Assembly: GCA_003053925.1 (NCBI GenBank)
Contig: QBKD01000001.1
Location: forward strand, 806,001 to 870,000
Length of the DNA stretch: 64,000 bases
Direction of reading: 5' to 3'
From: Microbacteriaceae bacterium MWH-Ta3
GTDB lineage: Bacteria > Actinomycetota > Actinomycetes > Actinomycetales > Microbacteriaceae
A model generated the notes under the pieces. That model saw nothing but the letters and a program-made list of their open reading frames with translations, searched no databases and was not told the DNA's origin. Each line of letters begins with the position of its first letter. Position 1 is the first letter of the stretch. Below are positions 42,414 through 52,229 of the stretch, in pieces. The position numbers were made by a program, and so were the translations under genes.

Positions 42414-43176
42414 GGCCCTTGTGCCCACGATGGGCGCGTTGCATGACGGCCACCTCGCTTTGGTGAATCGCGCGCGCGAACTGGCCGACACCGTGGTGGT
42501 CTCGATTTTTGTAAACCCCACCCAGTTTGGTGCGGGTGAAGATTTCGACCGTTACCCGCGCACACTCGACGCCGACCGCGCACTGGTGGCAGGCCTGGCC
42601 GACGTGTTTGCGCCCACCGCTGACGAGGTCTACCCCGCCGATGCGCCACCCGTCGTTCTGCACGCAGGTGCGCGCGGCGACCTGTGGGAGGGCGCCGCCC
42701 GCCCCGGTCACTTCGACGGCGTGTTAACCGTGGTGAACCGACTATTCGAGATGGTGCGCCCCGACGTCGCTATTTTCGGTGAAAAGGACTGGCAGCAACT
42801 GGCGCTGATTCGCACCATGGCGGCCGAGCGACACCCGAGTATTCGCATCGAGGCGGTGCCGACCGTCCGCGAACCCGACGGCCTGGCGCTCTCCAGCCGC
42901 AATCGCTATCTGTCGGAAGACGAACGCCGCAGTGCCGCAGCCATCCCTACCGCATTCAAGGCGGTGGCCCGGCGTGGCGCGACACCCGAGGTTCTGGCCG
43001 CCGCGCGCGTGCATCTGCGCAACGCGGGCGTGAACCTCGATTATCTGAACACGGTCGATCCCGTGACTCTCGAGGTCACCGAAGCACCCGGTCCCGCTCG
43101 ACTGATCTTTGCGGGGATTGTCGGAACCACGCGACTGATTGATAACCAGGCTGTAGAGATCGTCGTCGAACGGTAA
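42406..43176 (+). CDS. panC: Pantothenate synthetase
   Basis: Condenses pantoate and beta-alanine to pantothenate. 256 residues with [14 protein letters not shown] near the start, [30 protein letters not shown] and LSSRNRYLS. About 20 residues shorter at the N-terminus than most PanC proteins, which have a leader helix before VPTMG. ATG 42406 is inside the end of the DUF2520 gene (8-nt overlap); no earlier ATG with coding sense is seen. Confidence 0.94.
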   Translation: MTKALVPTMGALHDGHLALVNRARELADTVVVSIFVNPTQFGAGEDFDRYPRTLDADRALVAGLADVFAPTADEVYPADAPPVVLHAGARGDLWEGAARPGHFDGVLTVVNRLFEMVRPDVAIFGEKDWQQLALIRTMAAERHPSIRIEAVPTVREPDGLALSSRNRYLSEDERRSAAAIPTAFKAVARRGATPEVLAAARVHLRNAGVNLDYLNTVDPVTLEVTEAPGPARLIFAGIVGTTRLIDNQAVEIVVER

Positions 43177-43201
43177 CCTAGAGCCGATAGGAAGGCACCG
43201 A

Positions 43202-44689
43202 ATGACCGACGTTACCGAACCCACTGCCGAAGATATTGTCGAGCAGAAGGCGGTTCGCCTGGCCAAGCGTGCCCGGCTGCTGGATGGTGGCGAGGCGTAC
43301 CCCGTCTCGGTGCCCGTGACTCACCAGATTGCCGATGTTCGTGCCGAACACGTGGGGCTCGATGCCGATGTCGCCACGGGCCACATGGTGGGCGTTGCCG
43401 GCCGTGTCGTGCACCTGCGCAACACGGGCAAACTGTGTTTCGCCGCAATCCAGAGCGGCGAGGGCGAGCGCCTGCAGGCGATGGTGTCGCTGGGCGAGGT
43501 AGGCGAGGAATCGCTCGAACGCTGGAAGGATTTGGTCGACTTGGGCGACCACCTGTTCGTTGCCGGCGAGGTCATCACCTCGAAGCGCGGTGAGCTCTCG
43601 ATCATGGTGAAGACCTGGGAAATTGCGGCAAAGGCGCTGCTTCCGCTTCCCAACATGCACTCGGAATTGAACGAGGAAACGCGCGTTCGCCAGCGGTACC
43701 TTGACCTCATTGTGCGCGAACAGGCGCGGTCGATGCCTCGAGTTCGAGCACTCACGATGAAGTCATTGCGAGCCACCTTCGATTCGCACAATTACCTCGA
43801 AGTTGAAACACCAATGCTGCAGACCATGCACGGTGGTGCCGCCGCTCGTCCGTTCATCACGCATTCGAACGCGTTCGACATGGAACTGTTCCTGCGTATC
43901 GCCCCCGAATTGTTCTTGAAGCGCGCGGTGGTCGGTGGCATCGATCGCGTGTTCGAGATCAACCGCAACTTCCGCAACGAGGGCGCCGACTCGACGCACA
44001 GCCCCGAATTCGCCATGCTCGAGGCATATTGCGCGTACGGCGACTACAACCAGATTGCCGACCTCACCCAGGAACTGATTCAGAACGCGGCGATGGCCGT
44101 TGCCGGTTCGCACGTGGTTACCTGGCACGATGGCACCGAATTTGATCTGGGTGGCGAATGGGATCGAATCAGCATGTACCACTCGCTGAGTGCCGCATGC
44201 GGTACCGAGATCACTCCGCAGACCTCGGTCGAGACCCTGGCCGCACTGGCCGATGCCGAGGGCGTGGAAGTTAAGCACCCCACTCACGGCAAGTACGTCG
44301 AGGAGCTGTGGGAGCACTTTGTGAAGGGTGACCTCGTGCGCCCCACGTTTGTCATGGACTTCCCGGTCGACACGTCACCGCTGGTTCGCGAGCACCGCAC
44401 CATTGCCGGCGTCGTCGAAAAGTGGGATCTGTACGTGCGCGGCTTTGAACTGGCGACGGGATATTCCGAGCTCGTCGACCCAGTCATTCAGCGCGAGCGA
44501 TTCGTGGAACAGGCGAAGCTTTCGGCTCGCGGCGATGTCGAGGCCATGCCGCTGGACGAAGAGTTCTTGCGCGCACTGGAGCACGGCATGCCGCCGAGCG
44601 GTGGCATGGGAATGGGCATGGACCGCTTGTTGATGGCCCTTACCGGGCTGGGTATCCGCGAGACGATTCTGTTCCCGCTCGTCAAATAG
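43202..44689 (+). CDS. lysS: Lysyl-tRNA synthetase (class II)
   Basis: Charges tRNA-Lys. 495 residues: OB-fold anticodon domain (about 55-160, with [17 protein letters not shown]), then class II core with motif 1 EVETPMLQ, motif 2 [11 protein letters not shown] and motif 3 [21 protein letters not shown] ribosome site before the ATG. It follows panC by 25 nt and closes the folate-pantothenate series. Confidence 0.97.
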   Translation: MTDVTEPTAEDIVEQKAVRLAKRARLLDGGEAYPVSVPVTHQIADVRAEHVGLDADVATGHMVGVAGRVVHLRNTGKLCFAAIQSGEGERLQAMVSLGEVGEESLERWKDLVDLGDHLFVAGEVITSKRGELSIMVKTWEIAAKALLPLPNMHSELNEETRVRQRYLDLIVREQARSMPRVRALTMKSLRATFDSHNYLEVETPMLQTMHGGAAARPFITHSNAFDMELFLRIAPELFLKRAVVGGIDRVFEINRNFRNEGADSTHSPEFAMLEAYCAYGDYNQIADLTQELIQNAAMAVAGSHVVTWHDGTEFDLGGEWDRISMYHSLSAACGTEITPQTSVETLAALADAEGVEVKHPTHGKYVEELWEHFVKGDLVRPTFVMDFPVDTSPLVREHRTIAGVVEKWDLYVRGFELATGYSELVDPVIQRERFVEQAKLSARGDVEAMPLDEEFLRALEHGMPPSGGMGMGMDRLLMALTGLGIRETILFPLVK

Positions 44690-44712
44690 CGGCTCGCGCA
44701 TAGACTGTCATC

Positions 44713-44889
44713 ATGATTGAAGACTTCTGGGCTAACGCGATCTTTTCGGTCACGCCCACGATTCTCATCGGGCTGATTTTCTGGTTCGCCATGCGTGCAA
44801 TTCTGCGTGCGGATCGCAACGAGCGTTCATCGCTTGCCCGGTACGAGCAGGAAGAGCGCGAACGGCGCAATTCCACGCCCCACGAGTAG
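44713..44889 (+). CDS. Small membrane protein of 58 residues
   Basis: A short gene: MIEDFWANAIFSVTPTILIG, one membrane helix (about residues 12-32), then a highly charged tail RADRNERSSLARYEQEERER. TAGACT ends exactly 6 nt before the ATG (leaderless). Codon use matches its neighbours and the frame closes cleanly before the ClgR-like sites. Similar tiny proteins occur between lysS and clpC in related actinobacteria as far as I recall. Function unknown. Confidence 0.65.
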   Translation: MIEDFWANAIFSVTPTILIGLIFWFAMRAILRADRNERSSLARYEQEERERRNSTPHE

Positions 44890-44892
44890 CCT

Positions 44893-44907
44893 TTCGCTCA
44901 CTGCGAA
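44893..44907 (+). promoter_or_regulatory. ClgR-like box 1 upstream of clpC
   Basis: TTCGC-N5-GCGAA is a perfect inverted repeat matching the CGC-N5-GCG core recognised by the actinobacterial Clp activator ClgR. It sits upstream of the predicted clpC -35. Confidence 0.55.
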
Positions 44908-44924
44908 TACGCAGCGCCCACCTA

Positions 44925-44937
44925 TCGCCAATAGCGA
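44925..44937 (+). promoter_or_regulatory. ClgR-like box 2 upstream of clpC
   Basis: TCGCCAATAGCGA holds CGC-N5-GCG with the CAATA spacer fitting the ClgR consensus CGCYNANRGCG. Centre is 31 bp from box 1, about three helical turns, and just upstream of the -35, the position of an activator. Confidence 0.6.
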
Positions 44938-44943
44938 ATACCC

Positions 44944-44972
44944 TGCCGTTTCCGCGCGCCCGTAGTTACCCT
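44944..44972 (+). promoter_or_regulatory. Putative clpC promoter
   Basis: TGCCGT (44944-44949), 17 nt, TACCCT (44967-44972). The transcript would have a leader of about 37 nt with an AAAGGAG ribosome site at 44998-45004. Confidence 0.5.
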
Positions 44973-45015
44973 CAAAGAGTGGCGTCGGGTGACGCGCAAA
45001 GGAGATGTCGTGGCA

Positions 45016-47520
45016 ATGTTTGAAAGATTCACCGATCGGGCACGTCGGGTTGTCGTCTTGGCGCAGGAAGAAGCCAAGCTTCTCAACCACAACTACATCG
45101 GCACCGAACACATCCTGCTCGGGCTGATTCGCGAGGGCGACGGCATTGCCGCCAAGGCGCTCGAATCGCTCGAGATCTCGCTCGAGGGCGTTCGTGAACA
45201 GGTGCAGGACATCATTGGCCAGGGTCAGCAGCAGCCGACCGGTCACATTCCTTTCACCCCGCGTGCGAAGAAGGTGCTGGAACTTTCCTTGCGCGAAGCG
45301 CTGCAGTTGGGCCACAACTACATCGGCACCGAACACATTCTTCTGGGCCTGATCCGCGAGGGCGAGGGCGTTGCTGCACAGGTGCTCGTGAAGCTGGGTG
45401 CGGAACTGGGCAAGGTGCGCCAGGCCGTTATCCAGATGCTCTCGGGTTTCCAGGGCAAGGAAACGGTCAACGTGGGTGGCGGCGACGCAACCCCAGACAA
45501 GGGCTCGCAGGTTCTGGATCAGTTTGGTCGTAACCTCACCCAGGCTGCCCGTGACGGCAAGCTGGATCCGGTTATTGGGCGCGAAAAAGAGATGGAACGC
45601 GTTATGCAGATTCTGTCGCGCCGCACCAAGAACAACCCGGTACTCGTCGGTGAGCCCGGTGTGGGTAAGACCGCGGTCGTCGAGGGCCTGGCCCAGGCCA
45701 TCGTGAAGGGCGAAGTTCCCGAAACCCTCAAGGACAAGCAGCTGTACACCCTTGATTTGGGTTCGCTCATTGCCGGCAGCCGTTACCGCGGTGACTTCGA
45801 AGAGCGCCTGAAGAAGGTCATCAAGGAAATTCGCAACCGCGGCGACATCATCGTCTTCATTGACGAGATTCACGCGCTGGTGGGTGCCGGTTCGGCCGAG
45901 GGCGCGGTGGATGCGGCCAGCATTCTGAAGCCCATGCTGGCTCGTGGTGAACTGCAGACCATTGGTGCCACCACTCTGGACGAATACCGCAAGTACTTCG
46001 AAAAGGATGCCGCGCTGGAACGCCGTTTCCAGCCCGTCACCGTGAACCAGCCGTCGGTTGCGCACACCATCAATATTTTGAAGGGTCTGCGCGATCGCTA
46101 CGAGGCATTCCACAAGGTGTCCATCACCGACGACGCCATTGTGGCGGCCGCGACTCTGGCCGACCGCTATGTACAAGACCGCTTCCTGCCGGACAAGGCC
46201 ATCGACCTGATCGACGAGGCCGGCGCACGCCTGCGCCTGTCGATCCTGTCGTCGCCGCCGGAACTGCGTGAGTTCGACGACAAGATTGCCGCTGTCCGCG
46301 CGAAGAAGGAAAAGTCCATCGAGGATCAGGACTTCGAGGGCGCTGCCACCTTCCGTGACGAAGAGAAGAAGCTTTTGGGCGAACGCCTGCGCCTCGAGAA
46401 GGAATGGCGCTCGGGCGGCAAGGGCGAAACGGGCACCGTGGACGAGGGCCTGGTCGCCGAGGTTCTTGCTCAGGCCACGGGAATTCCCGTGTTCAAGCTG
46501 ACCGAGGCCGAAAGCGCCCGCCTGCTCATGATGGAGAAGTCGCTGCACCAGCGCATCATTGGCCAGGAAGAAGCCATTTCGGTTCTATCGCGCACCATCC
46601 GTCGTACCCGTGCCGGCCTTAAGGACCCCAAGCGCCCCTCGGGATCGTTCATCTTCGCCGGTCCTACCGGTGTCGGTAAGACCGAGTTGGCCAAGGCGCT
46701 GGCGGAATTCCTGTTCGACGACGAAGACGCACTGATCTCGTTGGACATGAGCGAGTACGGCGAGAAGCACACCGCCTCGCGTCTGTTCGGTGCCCCTCCC
46801 GGATACGTGGGATTCGACGAGGGCGGCCAGCTGACCGAACGCGTGCGTCGTAAGCCATTCAGTGTCGTGCTGTTCGACGAGATCGAGAAGGCTCACCCCG
46901 ATATCTTCAACTCGTTGCTGCAGGTTCTGGAAGAAGGCCGTCTGACCGATGGTCAGGGTCGTGTGATCGACTTCAAGAACACCGTCATCATTATGACCAC
47001 CAACCTGGGTACCAAGGACATCACGGGTGGCCCCGTGGGCTTCACCCTGGAAGGCAACGCGGAACAGACCTACAAGGCCATGCGCTCGAAGGTCGTCGAG
47101 GAACTGAAGAAGCACTTCCGCCCCGAATTCCTCAACCGTGTGGATGAAACCATCGTGTTCCCGCAGCTGTCGCAGGACGAACTGTTGCAGATCGTCGATC
47201 TGTATGTCCGCAGATTGCGCGAGCGCATGATGGACCGCGACATGACCCTGGATGTCACCGACGCCGCCAAGCGCCAGTTGCTGGCGATTGGCTGGGATCC
47301 CATGCTGGGTGCGCGCCCGTTGCGCCGTGCCATGCAGTCCGAGGTCGAAGACATGCTGTCGGAAAAGATCCTGCACAACGAATTGGCCGGCGGCCAGCAC
47401 GTTCTGGTGGACTTCAACGGCGACGAGTTCACGGCAACCCCGAAGGACACCATGCCTCGTGGTGTGGAGCCCGAGGTGGAACCAGGCGAGCCCGCTACCG
47501 AGGCGCACCCCGCCGAATAA
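45016..47520 (+). CDS. clpC: ATP-dependent Clp protease ATPase subunit ClpC
   Basis: AAA+ unfoldase that feeds ClpP. 834 residues: two N-terminal Clp-N repeats (about 1-145), first ATPase with GEPGVGKT (about 212), UVR segment (about 420-455), second ATPase with GPTGVGKT (about 550) and a C-terminal D2-small domain with acidic tail. Starts [20 protein letters not shown] as in the family. An in-frame GTG two codons earlier is at a better distance from AAAGGAG and is a real alternative start. Preceded by two ClgR-like boxes, followed by a strong terminator. Confidence 0.97.
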   Translation: MFERFTDRARRVVVLAQEEAKLLNHNYIGTEHILLGLIREGDGIAAKALESLEISLEGVREQVQDIIGQGQQQPTGHIPFTPRAKKVLELSLREALQLGHNYIGTEHILLGLIREGEGVAAQVLVKLGAELGKVRQAVIQMLSGFQGKETVNVGGGDATPDKGSQVLDQFGRNLTQAARDGKLDPVIGREKEMERVMQILSRRTKNNPVLVGEPGVGKTAVVEGLAQAIVKGEVPETLKDKQLYTLDLGSLIAGSRYRGDFEERLKKVIKEIRNRGDIIVFIDEIHALVGAGSAEGAVDAASILKPMLARGELQTIGATTLDEYRKYFEKDAALERRFQPVTVNQPSVAHTINILKGLRDRYEAFHKVSITDDAIVAAATLADRYVQDRFLPDKAIDLIDEAGARLRLSILSSPPELREFDDKIAAVRAKKEKSIEDQDFEGAATFRDEEKKLLGERLRLEKEWRSGGKGETGTVDEGLVAEVLAQATGIPVFKLTEAESARLLMMEKSLHQRIIGQEEAISVLSRTIRRTRAGLKDPKRPSGSFIFAGPTGVGKTELAKALAEFLFDDEDALISLDMSEYGEKHTASRLFGAPPGYVGFDEGGQLTERVRRKPFSVVLFDEIEKAHPDIFNSLLQVLEEGRLTDGQGRVIDFKNTVIIMTTNLGTKDITGGPVGFTLEGNAEQTYKAMRSKVVEELKKHFRPEFLNRVDETIVFPQLSQDELLQIVDLYVRRLRERMMDRDMTLDVTDAAKRQLLAIGWDPMLGARPLRRAMQSEVEDMLSEKILHNELAGGQHVLVDFNGDEFTATPKDTMPRGVEPEVEPGEPATEAHPAE

Positions 47521-47540
47521 TCACACGCACAGTGTCACAC

Positions 47541-47577
47541 GAAGAATGCCCCAGCCCACTTGGCTGGGGCATTCTTC
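47541..47577 (+). terminator. Strong terminator after clpC
   Basis: GAAGAATGCCCCAGCC pairs perfectly with GGCTGGGGCATTCTTC across a 5-nt loop (16-bp stem). The next gene's -10 (TAGAAT, 47579-47584) starts one base after it. Confidence 0.85.
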
Positions 47578-47590
47578 GTAGAATGGGGGC

Positions 47591-48148
47591 ATGACTTTCA
47601 CCGTGCGACGTGCCCGCACCAGCGACGTTCGCGCGATTCAGGAACTCATTGCACCCCACGTTGTTGAACGGGCCATTCTCGATAAAGATCCCGTTGTACT
47701 CTACGAATCCATCCAACAATTCCTTGTTGTCGAGGATTCGGCCGGCACTGTGGTGGGGTGCGGCGCGGTCCACGTCATGTGGGAAGACCTCGGCGAGGTG
47801 CGCACCTTGATTGTGGCCAACGATGTTCGCGGAACCGGGGTTGGGCGCATGCTGCTGTCGGCCCTCGAAGATGCTGCGCGTGAACTGGGACTTCAGCGCC
47901 TGTTCTGCCTGACATTCCAAACAGACTTCTTCCGCGCCGCGGGATACATTCCCATTGGCGAGGCGGGCGACGACCTGACAAATTCCGAGGGCCGGCCGCT
48001 GGTCGATCACGAGGGTCGTCTGTTGGTGTCGCCCGATGTCTATGCCGAACTCATGCGGTCGCCCGATGAGGGCATCGCCGAGTTCCTGGACTTGGCACAC
48101 GTCAAACCCAACACTCTGGGCAACACGCGCATGCTGAAGCTGCTGTAG
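47591..48148 (+). CDS. Amino-acid N-acetyltransferase, ArgA-like GNAT protein
   Basis: 185-residue GNAT enzyme. Begins VRRARTSDVRAIQELIAP, has VGCGAVHVMWEDLGEVRTLIV (about 55-75), acetyl-CoA loop VRGTGVGRMLL and FFRAAGYIPIGE. This resembles the short N-acetylglutamate synthases of actinobacteria (as in Mycobacterium), which start arginine synthesis. A different amino acid acceptor is possible. TAGAAT exactly 6 nt before ATG (leaderless). Confidence 0.75.
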   Translation: MTFTVRRARTSDVRAIQELIAPHVVERAILDKDPVVLYESIQQFLVVEDSAGTVVGCGAVHVMWEDLGEVRTLIVANDVRGTGVGRMLLSALEDAARELGLQRLFCLTFQTDFFRAAGYIPIGEAGDDLTNSEGRPLVDHEGRLLVSPDVYAELMRSPDEGIAEFLDLAHVKPNTLGNTRMLKLL

Positions 48149-48212
48149 TTCGGCGCAGAAATATCGGCGCGCCCTCACCGTGCGGCCAGGCGCTCGCAGG
48201 TAATCTGCGGAT

Positions 48213-48785
48213 ATGTCGTCGATTCTTGTTCCCGCAGGTCCGTTGCCCGCTGCCGTGTATTGGCGCCGCCGCGGCATCGCGATTGCGGCGATTGTGGCAC
48301 TCGTGTGGACCATCTCGGCGTTCTTCCCGCAAGGGGAAAACCCGGCGACGACTGCCACCCCCGAGGCCACCGACTCGGCGCCCGCGGTCACCGCGTGTGA
48401 TCCCGCAGTGGTGACCCTGGTGGCGATTGCCGATAAGAATTCCTATGCGGCATCGGAAAAGCCACAGTTTTCGATGACCATTACCAATTCCGGTGCGGTG
48501 GACTGCATCCTCGAGGTGGGAACCGACAAGCAGCGCTATGTCGTGACCAGCGGCGACGAAGTCATTTGGGATTCCAGCGTGTGCCAGGAAGGCGCCGAGG
48601 CGCTGTCCCTGACGTTCGCGGCGGGCGAGACCAAGCAGCCCGCGAACCTGGCGTGGAGCCGGTTGCGCTCCAGTTCCTGTGGCGCGGATGCCCCCGCGGC
48701 TGTTGGCGGCGGCGCCAGCTATCACCTGTCAGTCTTCCTTGGCGACGTGAAGTCCGCCGAGACCGTGCAGTTCATGCTGTTCTAG
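48213..48785 (+). CDS. Membrane-anchored extracytoplasmic protein, unknown function
   Basis: 190 residues: a single N-terminal membrane helix (about 22-41), a Thr/Ala/Pro-rich linker, then a beta-rich domain with YAASEKPQFSMTITNSGAVDC and TFAAGETKQPANLAW, similar to DUF4232/BsuPI-like immunoglobulin folds. Four cysteines in the outer domain may form two disulfides. TAATCT exactly 6 nt before the ATG (leaderless). Its function is unknown; it is followed by the secreted protease gene. Confidence 0.7.
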   Translation: MSSILVPAGPLPAAVYWRRRGIAIAAIVALVWTISAFFPQGENPATTATPEATDSAPAVTACDPAVVTLVAIADKNSYAASEKPQFSMTITNSGAVDCILEVGTDKQRYVVTSGDEVIWDSSVCQEGAEALSLTFAAGETKQPANLAWSRLRSSSCGADAPAAVGGGASYHLSVFLGDVKSAETVQFMLF

Positions 48786-48817
48786 GCACTTCGAGGGATT
48801 CTCGCTAGTCTGGGGAG

Positions 48818-50506
48818 ATGAACATCAGACCCCTTCGCTGGATCGCCGCGGCCTCTATTGCGCTGTTCGCCGTCCAACCCGTAGTTGCCCAGGCAACACC
48901 GACCGTGGCGCCGATTATCGGTGGCACCACTACCGCCATTACCGCAGTGCCCTGGCAGGTGGGAATTCTCGGTGGCACTGGCGATGCCTTCCAGAACCAG
49001 TTCTGTGGTGGTTCCATCATGAACGCGGAATGGGTCATCACTGCCGCGCATTGTGTAGTGGATGAATTCGGTTCACCCATAGAGCCACCTCTCTGGGTAT
49101 TTGCTGGTGCAGCCAGTTTGGATGACACCTCGGGTGCAAATGAATATGAAGTGGACGGAGTGTACGTTCACCCCGATTACGTGGGTGGCGACTCCGACAT
49201 AGCGCTACTTCACGTGGCGCAGCCGCTTCCGCTGAACGGCACAACCATGAAGGCTATTGCGCTTCCGATCCACCAAGACCCCGACTTCTGGCCCATGCGC
49301 GGAACCGATGTTGTGGTGTCGGGTTGGGGCAACATCAGTACAACTGATACGGACTACCCCACCGATCTGTACAAGACGACCCTTGACGTCATTTCGGGGC
49401 CGCTCACGGCTGGCTGCGAAAACTACGGTACCGATGGCTGGAACTACATCACCGAACTGTGTGTTGGCGTGCCAACGACCGGCGGCCGCGACACCTGTCA
49501 GGGTGACTCAGGTGGGCCCTATGCCATCAAGGACGGCAACACCTGGACACTCGCCGGAGTCACCTCGTGGGGCGACGGCTGTGCAGTAGCGGGTTCGCCT
49601 GGAATTGCATCGCGTGTCACGACATTTGTAGACTGGCTCGTCCCCGATCTCACGAGTGCAACACTCACGAACAACGGCGACACCGGTGATAACTCCAACC
49701 GAAACAGCTACGACTTCAGTTGGGAGTATGCCACCGGATCGGCTGTGGCCGACCCCGCCGCTGCCCGACTTGAATATTCCACTGACGGCGGAACATCGTG
49801 GGAGCTATTCAATTCCGATGCAGACGAATTGACGGGTAACGGGCTTAACGGCTGGGGTCCGGCGAATGCGATCTTCCGAATGGCGGCTGTGAACGAACTG
49901 AACCGTGTCAACGGCCCGTATCGCTGGACGGTGTTGGGCGATTACACGGTTCCTTCGGCGCCTCAGTCCGCAGCGGCGACGGTGAGCGGTACGACGGCCA
50001 CCATCACGTGGTCGGCTCCTGCTAATTCTGGTAACTTGCCGTCAACGGGGTACATCGTCACGGCAAACCCCGGCGGGGCAACCTGTGCCACCACTAACCG
50101 CACCTGCACCATCGCGGGACTTCCCCTGGGTGTTGCGCACACCTTCTCGGTAGTCGCGACAAACGTGCAGGGCTGGAGCACGCGCTCGGGTTCGTCGAAC
50201 GCCGTTACGGCGCGCACGGTCCCTTCGGCTCCGCGATTCCTGCAAGTGCGCAGCGCCACATCGCGATCGGTGTGGTTGCAGTGGTCGCTGCCCGCCTCTA
50301 CGGGTGGCGCAACCGTAACGGACTACCGCGTGTACTACAAGACGGCTACCGGAGCGTGGCGACGTGTGACCGGTGACCCGGTCAGTACTTCGCGCAGCTA
50401 CACCTTTACGCGCCCCTCGCGGGCGAAGCTGTGGTTCAAGGTCGTTGCAGTGAACAGCGTGGGTGTCAGCGTGGCCTCGACCACGGTGTCGACTCCGGCA
50501 CGATAA
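48818..50506 (+). CDS. Secreted trypsin-like serine protease with fibronectin type III-like repeats
   Basis: 562-residue exported protease. Signal peptide about 1-26; mature-type N-terminus IIGGTT at 33. Catalytic H78 (ITAAHC), aspartate near 126 (DSDIALLH) and serine near 230 (CQGDSGGP). After the S1 domain comes a region of about 110 residues with VNELNRVNGPYRWTV, then two FN3-like repeats (PSAPQSAAATVSG..., PSAPRFLQVRSATS...). TAGTCT exactly 6 nt before the ATG (leaderless). The 3' half uses slightly more varied codons. Probably degrades external protein; no clear anchor, so released. Confidence 0.9.
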   Translation: MNIRPLRWIAAASIALFAVQPVVAQATPTVAPIIGGTTTAITAVPWQVGILGGTGDAFQNQFCGGSIMNAEWVITAAHCVVDEFGSPIEPPLWVFAGAASLDDTSGANEYEVDGVYVHPDYVGGDSDIALLHVAQPLPLNGTTMKAIALPIHQDPDFWPMRGTDVVVSGWGNISTTDTDYPTDLYKTTLDVISGPLTAGCENYGTDGWNYITELCVGVPTTGGRDTCQGDSGGPYAIKDGNTWTLAGVTSWGDGCAVAGSPGIASRVTTFVDWLVPDLTSATLTNNGDTGDNSNRNSYDFSWEYATGSAVADPAAARLEYSTDGGTSWELFNSDADELTGNGLNGWGPANAIFRMAAVNELNRVNGPYRWTVLGDYTVPSAPQSAAATVSGTTATITWSAPANSGNLPSTGYIVTANPGGATCATTNRTCTIAGLPLGVAHTFSVVATNVQGWSTRSGSSNAVTARTVPSAPRFLQVRSATSRSVWLQWSLPASTGGATVTDYRVYYKTATGAWRRVTGDPVSTSRSYTFTRPSRAKLWFKVVAVNSVGVSVASTTVSTPAR

Positions 50507-50531
50507 CTGCCTACGAACGCACGCACCAGAA

Positions 50532-50559
50532 GATGCGCCTCGGGAGACCGGGGCGCATC
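50532..50559. terminator. Bidirectional terminator between protease and radA
   Basis: GATGCGCCTCGG, GAGA tetraloop, CCGGGGCGCATC forms a 12-bp stem with one G-T wobble between two converging genes. Confidence 0.8.
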
Positions 50560-50569
50560 GTCGTTGGGC

Positions 50570-51922
50570 CTAAAACTCGGGATCGTGTTTCGGTGCAACT
50601 GCACCGCGCGCAAATGCTCGGCGCACCGCCTCGGCAATTTGGGTGGCGCTGTTGTCAATGACGGTGACGAACCCAAAACGGCGGGCCTCGGCCGCGCGAT
50701 GGGCGGCCGACGTGACGGCGCGAATTTCACCAGAGAGGCTGATTTCGCCAACCGCGACCACGGTTGCGGGCAGTGCGACATCGCGCGCAGCACTGGCAAT
50801 CGCCAGGGCTATCGCCAGGTCGGCGCCGGGTTCCGTCACGGTGATTCCGCCGACCGTCGACACATAGACATCGGAAGACTGCAGGGGAATCTTTGCGCGG
50901 CGCTCGAGCACGGCCAGCAGCATCGCAACGCGCGAGGAATCGACGCCGTTCGTCACGCGGCGGGGTTGCGGTGCCGAGGAGGGCACAACTAGGGCTTGGA
51001 TTTCGACGGGCAGCGCGCGGCGGCCCTCGACGGCAATCGTGGTGCAGGTGCCGCTGACCGGCGCACCCGTCGCCGAACGAAACAGTGCCGAGGGATCAGG
51101 CACTTCGGCAATACCGCTGCCCACCATCTCGAAGCAGCCCACCTCGTCGGTGGGGCCAAAGCGATTCTTCAGGGCACGCACGAAACGCAATGCCGTTTGG
51201 CGGTCGCCCTCGAAGTGCACCACGACATCGACCAGATGTTCCAGCGTGCGAGGGCCGGCAATGGTGCCGTCTTTGGTCACGTGGCCGACCAGAAGAATGG
51301 GCAGGCCGCGATCCTTCGCCACGCGCACCAGGGTCGCCGACACCTCGCGCACCTGTGACACACCACCGGCCAAGCCATCGATGGAATCGGAGGAGACGGT
51401 CTGCACCGAATCGACAATCAGCAGATCGGGTTTCACGGAGTCAATGTGGCCCAGGACCGTGCCGAGGTTCGTTTCGGCGGCCAAGAACAGGGTGTCCACC
51501 AGAGCGCCCGTGCGCTCGGCGCGCAGGCGTACCTGCCCCACGGACTCTTCGGCACTGACGTACAGAACCGTGGCGCCGGTTGCGGCCACGCGGCTGGCGA
51601 CATCAAGAAGCAGGGTGGACTTGCCCACGCCAGGCTCACCCGACACCAGAATTGCGACCCCAGGGACAATACCGCCACCCAGCACGCGATCGAATTCGCC
51701 AATGCCCGTGGGCCGGTGATCCGTGTTATTTGTCTGGATCGACGTAATCGATACGGCCTGGCGGGAATCGGGCACTCGTGCGGCAGTCGTACGGCCGCCG
51801 GTCGATTCGGTTGCGACCTCGATAACCGTGGACCACTGCTGACATTCACCGCACCGGCCTACCCACTTCGTGGTGGTCCACCCACATTCGGTGCAGCGGA
51901 AAGGAGTCGTAACGCGAGCCAT
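50570..51922 (-). CDS. radA: DNA repair protein RadA
   Basis: RecA-like ATPase helping recombination branch migration. 450 residues: zinc finger C10-x2-C13...C24-x2-C27, Walker A GEPGVGKSTLL (about 90), the RadA motif KNRFG (LKNRFGPTDEVGCFEM, about 262) and a Lon-like C-terminal domain. TACGCT exactly 6 nt before the ATG (leaderless). Converges with the protease gene at a shared terminator. Confidence 0.97.
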   Translation of the reverse strand: MARVTTPFRCTECGWTTTKWVGRCGECQQWSTVIEVATESTGGRTTAARVPDSRQAVSITSIQTNNTDHRPTGIGEFDRVLGGGIVPGVAILVSGEPGVGKSTLLLDVASRVAATGATVLYVSAEESVGQVRLRAERTGALVDTLFLAAETNLGTVLGHIDSVKPDLLIVDSVQTVSSDSIDGLAGGVSQVREVSATLVRVAKDRGLPILLVGHVTKDGTIAGPRTLEHLVDVVVHFEGDRQTALRFVRALKNRFGPTDEVGCFEMVGSGIAEVPDPSALFRSATGAPVSGTCTTIAVEGRRALPVEIQALVVPSSAPQPRRVTNGVDSSRVAMLLAVLERRAKIPLQSSDVYVSTVGGITVTEPGADLAIALAIASAARDVALPATVVAVGEISLSGEIRAVTSAAHRAAEARRFGFVTVIDNSATQIAEAVRRAFARGAVAPKHDPEF

Positions 51923-51998
51923 GCCACCAGCGTAGGCGAGACCCCCGATACGCGGCGCCGATTTTTACACAGCGGCAGATTAGGGTACAGTTTTACAC

Positions 51999-52088
51999 GG
52001 TACCGTGTCCGAGCGGCCGAAGGAGCATGTCTCGAAAACATGTGAGGGTGCAAGTCCTCCGTGGGTTCAAATCCCACCGGTACCGCCA
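51999..52088 (+). tRNA. tRNA-Ser (CGA), CCA encoded
   Basis: A 90-nt class II tRNA: acceptor GGTACCG with CGGTACC, anticodon loop with CGA, long variable arm, T-arm GTGGGTTCAAATCCCAC, discriminator G and encoded CCA. The encoded CCA differs from the three tRNAs at 33 kb. Confidence 0.95.
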
Positions 52089-52108
52089 CAAGATGCCCTG
52101 GCATCACG

Positions 52109-52136
52109 ATCCCCTGAACCGTTTGGTTCGGGGGAT
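52109..52136 (+). terminator. Terminator after tRNA-Ser
   Basis: ATCCCCTGAACC, GTTT loop, GGTTCGGGGGAT, then TTTGT, a 12-bp stem with one wobble pair, 20 nt after the tRNA. Confidence 0.8.
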
Positions 52137-52184
52137 TTGTGCGTTAACTGCCGCGAGTAATGGGACGGACTCGATACAACGAAA

Positions 52185-52214
52185 CGAGGGGCTCCGGCGA
52201 ACCGGAACCCCTCG
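52185..52214 (-). terminator. Terminator after the surface protein gene
   Basis: Reading leftward, CGAGGGG...CCGG, loop, CCGG...CCCCTCG then TTTCGTT. The stem has a 2-nt internal mismatch. It begins 15 nt after the gene's stop. Confidence 0.75.
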
Positions 52215-52229
52215 AATGAATGTGTGTGA

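Noticed and set aside
44989-45015. Upstream start for clpC at 44989
   Set aside because: It would add MTRKGDVVA before the universally conserved [11 protein letters not shown], and overlaps the AAAGGAG ribosome site.
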